From assembly GCF_000016285.1 (NCBI RefSeq), contig NC_011988.1, forward strand, positions 806,001 through 870,000: 64,000 bases of DNA, given 5' to 3'. Origin of the DNA: Allorhizobium ampelinum S4 (lineage in GTDB: Bacteria; Pseudomonadota; Alphaproteobacteria; Rhizobiales; Rhizobiaceae). The notes beneath the pieces were generated by a model, which searched no databases, had not been told where the DNA came from, and saw nothing but the letters and a program-made list of their open reading frames with translations. Shown piece by piece: positions 56,274-64,000 of this stretch (positions are counted from its first letter, which is position 1; each line of letters starts with the position of its first letter). Position numbers and translations under genes: made by a program.

Positions 56274-57371
56274 GTGCTTCAGACCCCGTTTTATCTCATC
56301 GACAAGAGCAAGCTCCTTTCCAATATGGAAAAGATCGCGCTTCTGCGCGAGACCTCCGGTGCCAAGGCGCTGCTGGCGTTAAAATGTTTTGCCACCTGGT
56401 CGGTGTTCGACCTGATGCGCGACTATATGGATGGCACCACCTCGTCCTCGCTTTACGAAGTCCGGCTCGGCCGCGAGAAATTCGGCGGCGAGACCCATGC
56501 CTATAGCGTTGCCTATGGCGACAATGAAATTGATGAGGTGATTTCACACGCCGACAAGATCATCTTCAATTCGGTCGGCCAGTTGGAGCGCTATGGCGAC
56601 AAGGCCTCCGGCATTACCCGCGGCTTGAGGCTGAACCCCCAGGTCAGCTCGTCCAGCTTTGACCTAGCCGATCCGGCCCGGCCGTTTTCGCGGCTTGGGG
56701 AATGGGATGCGGCCAAGGTGGAAAAGGTCATGGATCGGATCAGCGGCTTCATGATCCATAACAATTGCGAAAACAAGGATTTCGCGCTGTTTGACAGCAT
56801 GCTCTCGGACATCGAGGCGAAATTCGGCTCGCTGCTGCATCGTGCCGAATGGGTCAGCCTCGGTGGCGGTATTCACTTTACCGGAGAAGATTATCCGCTG
56901 GCGCAGTTCGCCGAGCGGTTGAAGCGGTTTTCAGGCGAATACGGCGTTCAGGTCTATCTGGAGCCAGGTGAGGCCTCGATCACCAAATCAACGACGCTGG
57001 AAGTCTCGGTTCTGGATACGCTGTATAATGGCAAGAACCTCGCCATTGTCGATAGTTCCATCGAGGCGCATATGCTCGATCTGCTGATCTACCGCGAAAC
57101 CGCCAAACTGGAGCCGAATGCAGGTGACCACAGCTATATGATTTGCGGCAAATCGTGCCTGGCAGGCGATGTATTTGGCGAGTTTCGTTTCCCTGAAGCC
57201 TTGAAGGTCGGCGACCGGATTTCCATCCAGGATGCCGCAGGCTATACGATGGTCAAGAAGAACTGGTTTAACGGCGTGAAAATGCCGTCCATCGCCATCC
57301 GTGAACTGGATGGCAGCATCAGGACTGTCCGCGAGTTTTCCTACGCGGACTTTGAACAAAGCCTCTCTTGA
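56274..57371 (+). CDS. nspC: carboxynorspermidine (carboxyspermidine) decarboxylase
   Basis: NspC is a PLP enzyme that decarboxylates carboxynorspermidine or carboxyspermidine to the polyamine. The 365-residue product starts at a GTG (VLQTPFYLIDKSKLLSNMEK), the usual opening of rhizobial members. ALLALKCFATW carries the PLP lysine near residue 39, SLGGGIHFTG is near 194, and SSIEAHMLDLLIYRET is near 259. The dehydrogenase partner follows 38 bp later. The two form the alternative spermidine route common in Rhizobiaceae, which lack S-adenosylmethionine decarboxylase. Confidence 0.92.
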   Translation: MLQTPFYLIDKSKLLSNMEKIALLRETSGAKALLALKCFATWSVFDLMRDYMDGTTSSSLYEVRLGREKFGGETHAYSVAYGDNEIDEVISHADKIIFNSVGQLERYGDKASGITRGLRLNPQVSSSSFDLADPARPFSRLGEWDAAKVEKVMDRISGFMIHNNCENKDFALFDSMLSDIEAKFGSLLHRAEWVSLGGGIHFTGEDYPLAQFAERLKRFSGEYGVQVYLEPGEASITKSTTLEVSVLDTLYNGKNLAIVDSSIEAHMLDLLIYRETAKLEPNAGDHSYMICGKSCLAGDVFGEFRFPEALKVGDRISIQDAAGYTMVKKNWFNGVKMPSIAIRELDGSIRTVREFSYADFEQSLS

Positions 57372-57409
57372 GGCTTCTGACGATTGGACAAAAGGAGTTA
57401 GTCCGCATC

Positions 57410-58651
57410 ATGAAGAAGAACGTGCTCATTATCGGCGCTGGCGGTGTCGCCCAGGTCGTTGCGCATAAATGCGCCCAGAATAACGACGTGCTGGGCGATA
57501 TCCATATCGCCTCGCGCACCAAGGGCAAATGCGACGCCATCATCGCCTCCGTGCATGAAAAGAACGCCATGAAGCAGCCGGGCGTGCTGGAAGGCCATGC
57601 GCTTGACGCCCTGGATATCGACGCCACCAAGGCGCTGATTGAAAAGACCGGCTCGCAGATCGTCATCAATGTCGGCACCGCTTTCCTCAACATGTCGGTG
57701 CTGCGCGCATGCATGGATACCGGCGTTGCCTATATCGACACGGCGATCCACGAAGAGCCGAACAAGATCTGTGAGACGCCGCCATGGTATGGAAACTACG
57801 AATGGAAGCGGGCCGCGGAATGTGAAGAGAAGGGCATTACCGCCATTCTCGGCGCTGGTTTCGACCCCGGCGTTGTCAATGCCTATGCCCGCCTTGCCAA
57901 GGATGAATATCTCGACAAGGTCACGGATGTCGATATCGTCGATATCAACGCTGGCAGCCATGGCAAATATTTTGCCACCAACTTCGACCCCGAAATCAAC
58001 TTCCGCGAATTCACGGGCGTTGTCTATTCGTGGCAGAAGGGCGAATGGCAGGTCAACAAGATGTTCGAGATCGGCAAGGATTACGACCTGCCGGTGGTCG
58101 GCACGCGCCGCGCCTATCTCTGCGGTCATGACGAAGTGCATTCGCTGGCCAAGAACATGGACGGTGCCGATGTGCGCTTCTGGATGGGCTTCGGCGATCA
58201 CTATATCAATGTCTTCACCGTGCTGAAGAGCATTGGTCTGCTTTCCGAACAGCCGGTCAAGTTGGCCGATGGCTCGGACGTCGTGCCGCTGAAAGTGGTC
58301 AAGGCCTGCCTGCCCGACCCGTCATCGCTGGCACCTGACTATGAAGGCAAGACCTGCATTGGCGATTACGTGAAGGGGCTGAAGGACGGCAAGGAAAAGA
58401 CCGTCTTCATCTACAATGTCGCCGACCATAAGGAAGCCTATAACGAAGTCGGCTCCCAGGGCATTTCCTACACGGCTGGCGTTCCGCCGGTGGCGGCTGC
58501 CATGCTGGTGGCGACCGGCGAATGGGACGTGAAGAAAATGGCCAATGTCGAGGAACTGCCGCCACGGCCTTTCCTCAACATCCTCAACCATATCGGCCTG
58601 CCGACCCGCATCAAGGATGAAGACGGCGACCGGGCGTTGGATTTTTCGTAA
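57410..58651 (+). CDS. carboxynorspermidine dehydrogenase (saccharopine dehydrogenase family)
   Basis: This enzyme makes carboxynorspermidine or carboxyspermidine from a diamine, aspartate semialdehyde and NADPH. The 413-residue product starts at MKKNVLIIGAGGVAQVVAHK, an NADPH Rossmann loop; earlier in-frame codons lack the family start. VINVGTAFLNMSVLRACMDTGVAYIDTA near residue 85, LGAGFDPGVVNAYARLA near 148 and DINAGSHGKYFATNFDPEINF near 181 match the CANSDH family. It pairs with nspC. A stable hairpin lies after the stop, before the convergent carboxylase gene. Confidence 0.93.
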   Translation: MKKNVLIIGAGGVAQVVAHKCAQNNDVLGDIHIASRTKGKCDAIIASVHEKNAMKQPGVLEGHALDALDIDATKALIEKTGSQIVINVGTAFLNMSVLRACMDTGVAYIDTAIHEEPNKICETPPWYGNYEWKRAAECEEKGITAILGAGFDPGVVNAYARLAKDEYLDKVTDVDIVDINAGSHGKYFATNFDPEINFREFTGVVYSWQKGEWQVNKMFEIGKDYDLPVVGTRRAYLCGHDEVHSLAKNMDGADVRFWMGFGDHYINVFTVLKSIGLLSEQPVKLADGSDVVPLKVVKACLPDPSSLAPDYEGKTCIGDYVKGLKDGKEKTVFIYNVADHKEAYNEVGSQGISYTAGVPPVAAAMLVATGEWDVKKMANVEELPPRPFLNILNHIGLPTRIKDEDGDRALDFS

Positions 58652-58675
58652 GTTTTTTGAAACGGCATTGCCCGT

Positions 58676-58705
58676 CTCCACCCTTGGTCTTTTCCAAGGG
58701 TGGAG
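58676..58705. terminator. hairpin between convergent genes
   Basis: Perfect 12-base arms CTCCACCCTTGG and CCAAGGGTGGAG with a six-base loop lie between two convergent stops. No strong T-tract follows on either strand, so bidirectional termination is likely but not certain. Confidence 0.6.
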
Positions 58706-58719
58706 AAAATCAAACGTTG

Positions 58720-60456
58720 TTACGCGACAATCTTCAACAGCAGGCTTCCCGCAGCCAGATAGTCGCCTTCGCTTGCGACGAGACTGACGGTTCCAGCTGT
58801 TGTCGCCGTGATCTGCGTCTCCATCTTCATCGCCTCCATAACGGCGAGAAGATCACCTGCCGCAACCCGATCTCCATCCTTCACCTTGAATGATTGTACC
58901 GTGCCGGATACCGGGGCTGTGATGGCGCCTTTTTCCGGCGTGTTTCCTGTATCGCCTGCCGCTGTCTGTCCAGCATTGACTGACAGACTGCCAAGCCCGG
59001 CGAGAAGCTGGGCCGGAATGCCGAGGGCATGGCGCTTGCCATCGATTTCCACATGGGTGCGGATCAGCGAGGTGTCGATGGCTGGCTCTGGTCGCATGGC
59101 TGCTTCAGGCATGGCGGCGAAATCGGTCTCGATCCAACGGGTATGGACCTTGAAACCATCAGTGCCGATGAAATCGACGGTTTCAATGGCGGCACGGTGG
59201 AAGGGTAGCACGGTTGCCACGCCTTCGATCTGGAATTCCTTCAGGGCGCGTCTTGCCCTTTGCAGGGCCTGCTCGCGGGTGGCACCGGTGACGATCAGCT
59301 TGGCCATCAGCGAATCATAGACGCCGGGAATGGTGGATCCGGTATCCACACCACTATCGAGCCGCACGCCGGGGCCGGACGGGGCCGTAAACCGGGTGAT
59401 CGTGCCCGGGGTTGGCAGAAAGCCACGGCCCGGATCTTCGGCATTGATGCGAAACTCGATGGAATGACCGCGTGGCGCGGGTGTTTGCGTGATCGCCAAG
59501 GGCAGACCTTCTGCAATGCGGAACTGTTCGATGACGAGATCGATGCCGGTGGTTTCTTCCGTCACCGGATGCTCGACCTGTAGCCGGGTGTTCACTTCCA
59601 GAAAGGAAATCGTACCGTCAACGCCCAGCAGGAATTCCACCGTTCCCGCGCCGCTATAGCCCGCTGCTGCGCAGATCGCCTTGGCGGCATCATGGATGGA
59701 TTGGCGCTGCGTATCGGTGAGGAAGGGTGCCGGGGCCTCTTCCACCAGTTTCTGGTTTCGCCGCTGCAAGGAGCAATCGCGGGTGCCGAGCACCAGCACG
59801 GTGCCGTGCTTATCGGCAATCACCTGCGCTTCGATATGGCGGGGCCGGTCGAGGAAGCGCTCCAAAAAGCATTCGCCACGGCCAAAGGCGACGGTCGCCT
59901 CGCGGACTGCCGATGCGTAAAGCTCCGGAATCTCTTCCATTTTCCAGGCGACTTTCAAGCCACGCCCACCGCCGCCATGGGCAGCCTTGATGGCAACAGG
60001 CAGGCCGTGGCGCTCAGCAAAGGCAATCACCTCCTCGGCGGTGTCCACCGGCCCATCGCTGCCCGCCACCAGTGGCGCGCCGACGCTGGTGGCAATCCGC
60101 CGCGCCTCAACCTTGTCGCCTAGCGCTTCGATGACTTGCGGATCAGGGCCGATCCAGGTCAGACCGGCATCGATCACCGCACGCGCAAATTCGGAGCGCT
60201 CCGACAGAAAGCCGTAGCCGGGATGGACGGCGTCCGCGCCGGATCGTTTGGCAATGTCGATCAGCTTGGCGATATCGAGATAGGTCTCCGACGGCTTGGC
60301 ACCGGACAGCCCATAGGCTTCATCGGCAAGCTGCACGAACAGCGCGTCGATATCCGGATCGGCATAGACCGCGACGGATTGCAGCCCGTAATCGCGACAG
60401 GCGCGGATGATGCGAACGGCGATTTCGCCCCGGTTGGCGATCAGCACTTTCTTCAT
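58720..60456 (-). CDS. biotin carboxylase-BCCP fusion
   Basis: The 578-residue product starts at [16 protein letters not shown] (GAGGAG upstream). An ATP-grasp biotin carboxylase domain occupies about residues 1-445: HPGYGFLSE near 78, the glycine-rich [15 protein letters not shown] near 160, and [20 protein letters not shown] near 285. The C-terminal BCCP/biotinyl domain carries [11 protein letters not shown], with the biotin-accepting Lys, near residue 540. Fusions like this occur in acyl-CoA and urea-type carboxylases. The carboxyltransferase-like PxpBC gene just upstream suggests the two form one carboxylase, rather than an acetyl-CoA enzyme. Confidence 0.92.
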   Translation of the reverse strand: MKKVLIANRGEIAVRIIRACRDYGLQSVAVYADPDIDALFVQLADEAYGLSGAKPSETYLDIAKLIDIAKRSGADAVHPGYGFLSERSEFARAVIDAGLTWIGPDPQVIEALGDKVEARRIATSVGAPLVAGSDGPVDTAEEVIAFAERHGLPVAIKAAHGGGGRGLKVAWKMEEIPELYASAVREATVAFGRGECFLERFLDRPRHIEAQVIADKHGTVLVLGTRDCSLQRRNQKLVEEAPAPFLTDTQRQSIHDAAKAICAAAGYSGAGTVEFLLGVDGTISFLEVNTRLQVEHPVTEETTGIDLVIEQFRIAEGLPLAITQTPAPRGHSIEFRINAEDPGRGFLPTPGTITRFTAPSGPGVRLDSGVDTGSTIPGVYDSLMAKLIVTGATREQALQRARRALKEFQIEGVATVLPFHRAAIETVDFIGTDGFKVHTRWIETDFAAMPEAAMRPEPAIDTSLIRTHVEIDGKRHALGIPAQLLAGLGSLSVNAGQTAAGDTGNTPEKGAITAPVSGTVQSFKVKDGDRVAAGDLLAVMEAMKMETQITATTAGTVSLVASEGDYLAAGSLLLKIVA

Positions 60457-60476
60457 CGGTGTCTCCTCTTTTATCA

Positions 60477-62102
60477 CTATGCGTTCGCGGCTGGGGCATC
60501 GACAGGGGTGATGTCTGCGAAAGGGGCAATGGGCCGGAAGCGGATGCGGGCGTTGATCGGGATCTGTCCCGCAAGATCCAGATGATATTCGGCAACCGTG
60601 CCGATGACGGGATAGCCACCGGTCAGCGGATGGTCTGCCAGAAACAGCACCGGCTGGCCGCTATGCGGCACCTGAATGGCACCGGTGGCGGTGCCTTCGC
60701 TTGGCAGTTCGGCGCTGTCGATCCGCTCCAGCGGCACGTCGCCCGCAAGCCGGATACCGACGCGGCTGGATTGCGGCGTCACCTGCCAAAGCTGGTCCGT
60801 CAGCGTCGCCAGACCTTTTTCGGTGAACCAATCGGTGCGCGGCCCAAGCACGACGTCCAGCGTGACGATATCGCCTGCGCTCGGCAGATCTTGCGGTGGA
60901 GATTCATGCAGGGAAACGGCGGCGAGACCCTCGCTGTTGCCCTTCAGCGTCAGAACCGTGCCTGCCGTCACCGGCTCAGGTCCGACCACGGCCAGCGTAT
61001 CGGTGGCATAGCTGCCCAGCACCGGCTGGACCGCAAAACCACCGCGCACGGCAAGATAGCTGCGCATGCCCTGTGGAGGCTGGCCAAGGCTGACGATATC
61101 GCCGGGTTCCAGCGCAATCGGCTGATAGGTTTCAGCTTGCATCACCCGACCCGAGGCATCCCGAATAGCGACCGGGCAGGGCGCACCGGTCAGCGCGATG
61201 ACGGCGCGGCTATCGCTTTCAAAAGAAAAGCCACCAAGGGTGATTTCCAGACAGGGGAGGCCCGATGGATTGCCCACCACGCGATTGGCTGCCTTCAAGG
61301 CTCCCTGGTCCAGAGCACCGGAGGCGGAAACGCCCTGGCCGGTCTGGCCGAGACGGCCAAGGTCCTGGAACACCGCAGGCATGGGGGCGGCAAGCACGGT
61401 CAAATGCCCCGCGCCATTCGTCTCGGAAAGCCCATCAGCCGGATTGCTAGGGGCTTCATCGCTTGCAGGAATAACAACCGGATGGACCGCTTTTGCCATA
61501 TCGGTGAAGCGCACCTGATAGCCGGGCTGAAACAGTGCTGGCGGATCGCGGCTGAGATCCCACATTTTCTCCGGTGTCACGCCGATGATTTGCCAACCGC
61601 CGGGGCTGGCCTGCGGATAGACACCGCTGAAGGCACCTGCCAGTGCCACGGCGCCAGCGGGAATGCGGGTGCGCGGGCTTTTGCGGCGCGGCACATGCAA
61701 GGCCGGGTCGCCGCCGACGAGATAGCCGAAGCCCGGCGCAAAGCCACAAAAAGCAACCGTAAACGTGCTTTCCGTATGGCGGCGGATAACCTCTTCCACG
61801 GCAAGCCCGGTCAGTTCCGCCACGTCGGCCAGATCTTCGCCGTCATAGTCTACGGGTATTTCGACCAGATGATCGGATGGGGCCAGTTTGGCGGACAGGT
61901 CGCGGGTGCTAACCTCAGCCGCCAGGGCTTGCGCGCTGATGGTCTGCGGGCGAAACCGGATCATCAAGGTCCGAGCGGCGGGTACCATTTCATCGATGCC
62001 GGGGATGGGGCTTGCCTGAAGCGAGGCGAACAGAGCCAAGGTCTCATCGAGATTGGCAAGCTCGACCAGCATCGTCGTCAGGCTGACGGGGAGAAAGCGC
62101 AT
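60477..62102 (-). CDS. pxpBC: PxpB-PxpC fusion (KipI-KipA, carboxyltransferase-like)
   Basis: The 541-residue product joins two proteins usually made separately. Residues about 1-225 are the PxpB/KipI part (CT_C_D): [30 protein letters not shown] and [15 protein letters not shown]. Residues about 245-535 are the PxpC/KipA part (CT_A_B): [22 protein letters not shown] and [12 protein letters not shown]. PxpABC is the bacterial 5-oxoprolinase; the same two domains form the carboxyltransferase of urea carboxylase. The start [10 protein letters not shown] lies 7 bases after the DUF1445 stop. The fusion is seen in one frame with no gap. Confidence 0.92.
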   Translation of the reverse strand: MRFLPVSLTTMLVELANLDETLALFASLQASPIPGIDEMVPAARTLMIRFRPQTISAQALAAEVSTRDLSAKLAPSDHLVEIPVDYDGEDLADVAELTGLAVEEVIRRHTESTFTVAFCGFAPGFGYLVGGDPALHVPRRKSPRTRIPAGAVALAGAFSGVYPQASPGGWQIIGVTPEKMWDLSRDPPALFQPGYQVRFTDMAKAVHPVVIPASDEAPSNPADGLSETNGAGHLTVLAAPMPAVFQDLGRLGQTGQGVSASGALDQGALKAANRVVGNPSGLPCLEITLGGFSFESDSRAVIALTGAPCPVAIRDASGRVMQAETYQPIALEPGDIVSLGQPPQGMRSYLAVRGGFAVQPVLGSYATDTLAVVGPEPVTAGTVLTLKGNSEGLAAVSLHESPPQDLPSAGDIVTLDVVLGPRTDWFTEKGLATLTDQLWQVTPQSSRVGIRLAGDVPLERIDSAELPSEGTATGAIQVPHSGQPVLFLADHPLTGGYPVIGTVAEYHLDLAGQIPINARIRFRPIAPFADITPVDAPAANA

Positions 62103-62109
62103 CGGAACC

Positions 62110-62916
62110 TCAGGCGTGATAGGCGGAATCGAGAATATCGGTGATGAACATATGGCCGGGCGCATGGGTGATGGCAAAGGGGACGCCCGACGCCATTACA
62201 GCTGCTTGCGGCGTGACGCCACAGGCCCAGAATACCGGCACTTCGCCCGGCTCGATGCGGACGGGATCGCCGAATTGCGGCTTGGCCAGATCGACAATGC
62301 CGATCTGTTCCGGCGCGCCGACATGAACCGGTGCGCCATGCACAGCCGGGAACCGCCCGGAAATCGTCGCAGCATCGGCCACCCGCGAGGCAGGAATTGG
62401 CCGCATCGACACCACCATATTGCCATGCAACCGGCCTGCCGGGCGGCAGGGTTGATTGGTCAGATACATCGGCACATTGCTTTTATCTGTCATGTGGCGG
62501 ATCTCGATGCCGGCCTCCACCATCGGCGTCTCAAAGGTGAAGCTGCATCCGATCAGAAAACTGACGAGATCGGGATGCTCTGCCCAGGCGGCGGTAGCGT
62601 CGGGTGTTTCCTCCGCCAGCTTGCCATCGCGCCAGATCCGGTAGAGCGGCAGATCGGTGCGCAGATCGGCACCTTTGGCCAGTTCCGTCAGATGCGAGCC
62701 GGGATCGGAAACATCAAGGACCGGGCAGGCCTTGGGATTGCGTTGCGCATAGAGCAGGAAGTCAAAGGCCCAGTCGCGCGGCAGGACGATCATATTGGCC
62801 TGGGTGAAGCCAGGGGCGACGCCAGATGTAGGTTCCACGTCTCCACTGCGATAACGGGCGCGGGCGGCACGCGCCGGTTCGACATCCCAATGCGCCAGAT
62901 GCTTCAAGGCAATCAT
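62110..62916 (-). CDS. DUF1445/YcsI-family putative hydro-lyase
   Basis: The 268-residue product starts at [14 protein letters not shown], where GGGAGAGAG precedes the ATG; a longer open frame upstream is repeat [29 protein letters not shown] near residue 32, [13 protein letters not shown] near 115, and the C-terminal [29 protein letters not shown] are typical. Related enzymes include D-glutamate cyclase, which forms 5-oxo-D-proline, so a link with the pxp genes on both sides is reasonable. B. subtilis ycsI has the same neighbours. Confidence 0.9.
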
Positions 62917-62929
62917 CGTCTCTCTCCCT

Positions 62930-62989
62930 AGAGCATGTCGCGCAAAAGTGTGCAGCGGTTTTGCGGTAACGACATGCGTAAAACAAAAA
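62930..62989. repeat. rhizobial intergenic repeat (GAGCATGTCGCGCAAAAGTG)
   Basis: GAGCATGTCGCGCAAAAGTG, then TGCAGCGGTTTTGCGGTAACGACATGC contains inverted CGCAAAA/TTTTGCG and GCATGTCG/CGACATGC pairs. This motif is widespread between genes in Rhizobiaceae as I recall it. Confidence 0.65.
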
Positions 62990-63035
62990 CTTAAAGCGTG
63001 TTGCTTGAGGCTGATAAGCCGCAACACGCTTTAAG
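62990..63035 (-). terminator. strong terminator-like hairpin overlapping the pxpA stop
   Basis: Perfect 15-base arms CTTAAAGCGTGTTGC and GCAACACGCTTTAAG lie at 62990-63004 and 63021-63035. Read on the - strand, the hairpin begins within the pxpA stop codon (TAA) and is followed by TTTTTGTTTT. It is an intrinsic-terminator shape placed between pxpA and the DUF1445 gene. Confidence 0.75.
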
Positions 63036-63795
63036 CAGTTACAAATGGCTGGACGGCAATGCCCTCAGCCTCGAAACGCCTGCGGATTTCCTGGGCAATG
63101 GCGACCGCGCCGGGGCTGTCGCCATGCACGCAGATTGATTGCGCTTCCACCTTGATCACGCTGCCATCGATGGCTTCCAGCGTGCCTTGGCGGGCAAGCT
63201 GCACCATGCGACTGGCGATCTTTTTCGCGTCATGCAGCACCGCGCCCGCTTCCCGGCGCGAGACAAGCTGGCCTTGCGGCGTATAGGCGCGGTCGGCAAA
63301 GGCCTCCGCCACGGTGCTCAAGCCGGACGTGCGGGCGAGATCCAGAATAGGAGCGCCTGCGAGACCCATCAGCACCAACGAGGAATCGATGGCTTTGACG
63401 GCATCGATCACCGCCTGGCCCTGACGGGCATCATTGGCGATCCGGTTATAGAGCGCCCCATGCGGCTTGACGTAGGTGACGCGGGTGTTGGCCGCCGCCG
63501 CCATGCCTTTCAGGGCGCCGATCTGGTAGATCACGTCGGCGGTCAGCTCTTCACTGGTCACGTCCATGTCGCGGCGGCCAAAGCCGACGCGATCAGGATA
63601 GGAGACATGCGCGCCGATTGACACGCCATTTTCAGCGGCGGCCTTGACGGTTTTCCAGATGCCGGACGGGTCGCCCGCATGAAAACCGCAGGCGATATTG
63701 GCGCTGGAGACCACGGCCAGCATGGCGCTATCGTCGCCCATGCTCCATGCGCCGTAGCTTTCCCCAAGGTCGCTGTTGAGATCGATGGCAGCCAT
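63031..63795 (-). CDS. pxpA: 5-oxoprolinase subunit A, LamB/YcsF family
   Basis: PxpA hydrolyses 5-oxoproline to glutamate together with PxpB and PxpC. The 254-residue product starts at [17 protein letters not shown] (AAGGAAGG upstream), the family opening. [21 protein letters not shown] near residue 32, [18 protein letters not shown] near 60, [20 protein letters not shown] near 105 and [20 protein letters not shown] near 220 are all typical, with the expected acidic and histidine residues. A terminator-like hairpin overlaps its stop. Confidence 0.95.
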   Translation of the reverse strand: MAAIDLNSDLGESYGAWSMGDDSAMLAVVSSANIACGFHAGDPSGIWKTVKAAAENGVSIGAHVSYPDRVGFGRRDMDVTSEELTADVIYQIGALKGMAAAANTRVTYVKPHGALYNRIANDARQGQAVIDAVKAIDSSLVLMGLAGAPILDLARTSGLSTVAEAFADRAYTPQGQLVSRREAGAVLHDAKKIASRMVQLARQGTLEAIDGSVIKVEAQSICVHGDSPGAVAIAQEIRRRFEAEGIAVQPFVTA

Positions 63796-63829
63796 GTGCG
63801 TTCCTTCCTTATCTATCGAGAACCAGCTG

Positions 63830-64000
63830 TTACAGGCCAAGCAGGGCAAAGATTGGCCCGACCGATTTATAGGCCATGTACCATGTCAGCGCGCAGGTGA
63901 GGACGCCGAGGATCAAAAGCCAGCGCGGATAACGATAGCCGCCCATCAGGTCGGAGCGCGCCCAGGCGGCATAGATGAAGATCGACAGGCCGATAGGCAG
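63830..64000 (-). CDS. C-terminal end of an Nramp-like transporter (5' part outside window)
   Basis: The last 56 residues are open to the window edge and end at TAA (63830-63832). The sequence has two hydrophobic spans separated by [18 protein letters not shown] and ends [10 protein letters not shown]. This fits the C-terminal helices of the Nramp/YcsG-type divalent cation permease that stands beside ycsF (pxpA) in other bacteria. The identification relies as much on that context as on the short sequence. It begins 35 bp upstream of pxpA on the same strand, so the genes are probably co-transcribed. Confidence 0.6.
   Translation of the reverse strand: MPIGLSIFIYAAWARSDLMGGYRYPRWLLILGVLTCALTWYMAYKSVGPIFALLGL

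Noticed and set aside
60459-62144. Long open frame antisense to pxpBC
   Set aside because: The composition is Arg/Gly/His-rich and the frame is an out-of-phase shadow of the real gene.

Overview
The window looks like chromosomal DNA of an alphaproteobacterium of the Rhizobiaceae (Agrobacterium/Allorhizobium/Rhizobium type). The evidence is the short-form hisG with hisZ, a CIRCE-controlled groESL, a MctP-type carboxylate symporter with its DUF3311 partner, the carboxynorspermidine route to polyamines, a two-domain chromate transporter, and several families of palindromic intergenic repeats typical of rhizobia. Coding DNA is GC-rich. No rRNA, tRNA, CRISPR array, transposase or phage structural gene was found.

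Layout. 1-3146 (- strand): 5' part of gshA, rsmE and a PiT phosphate transporter. 3494-5846: a Nudix hydrolase and an unrecognised 468-residue protein. 5997-9978: glcDEF glycolate oxidase. 10043-12211: a secreted protein, a glutathione transferase divergent from a DoxX protein, and a previously hidden 43-codon secreted peptide, followed by about 400 bp of very AT-rich DNA. 12723-19620: hisG, hisZ and hisS on the - strand, with hisZ and hisS separated by about 3.4 kb of accessory DNA. That DNA holds three large palindromic repeats, two or three small membrane-protein frames, a run of stem-loops and a MazF/PemK-like toxin with a small partner. hisS itself has an internal AT-rich segment with foreign codon use. 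19733-25743: a SAM-binding-like protein, a glycosyltransferase, two small metal-linked secreted proteins, a HAD phosphatase, tag, and two tandem L,D-transpeptidases. 25960-30189: a large MalT-type LuxR regulator, a phosphopantetheinyl transferase and recX.

30406-43586: housekeeping and transport genes, including an MDR oxidoreductase, GNAT, a lipoprotein, ileS, mctP/DUF3311, ribF, a HAD-IIA phosphatase and chrA. A DapA-family protein in this stretch has lost the catalytic lysine and tyrosine. 43630-45836: groESL with a sigma-32-like promoter, CIRCE and terminator. 47063-56011: a probable catabolic locus with hydantoinase/oxoprolinase-type hyuB-hyuA, a polyamine-type ABC transporter (ATPase, Tat-exported binding protein, two permeases) and a convergent methylenetetrahydrofolate-reductase-like gene. 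56274-58651: carboxynorspermidine decarboxylase and dehydrogenase. 58720-64000 (- strand): an Nramp-type transporter (partial), pxpA, a DUF1445 protein, a pxpB-pxpC fusion and a biotin carboxylase-BCCP fusion. Together these resemble a urea-carboxylase-like machine linked to 5-oxoproline breakdown.

The items most worth a second look are the accessory segment inside the his cluster (toxin pair, stem-loop run, mirror-image repeats), the mosaic hisS, the catalytically altered DapA homologue, the small cysteine-containing secreted peptide beside the AT-rich tract, and the pxp/biotin-carboxylase operon, which has a strong terminator-like hairpin immediately after pxpA.
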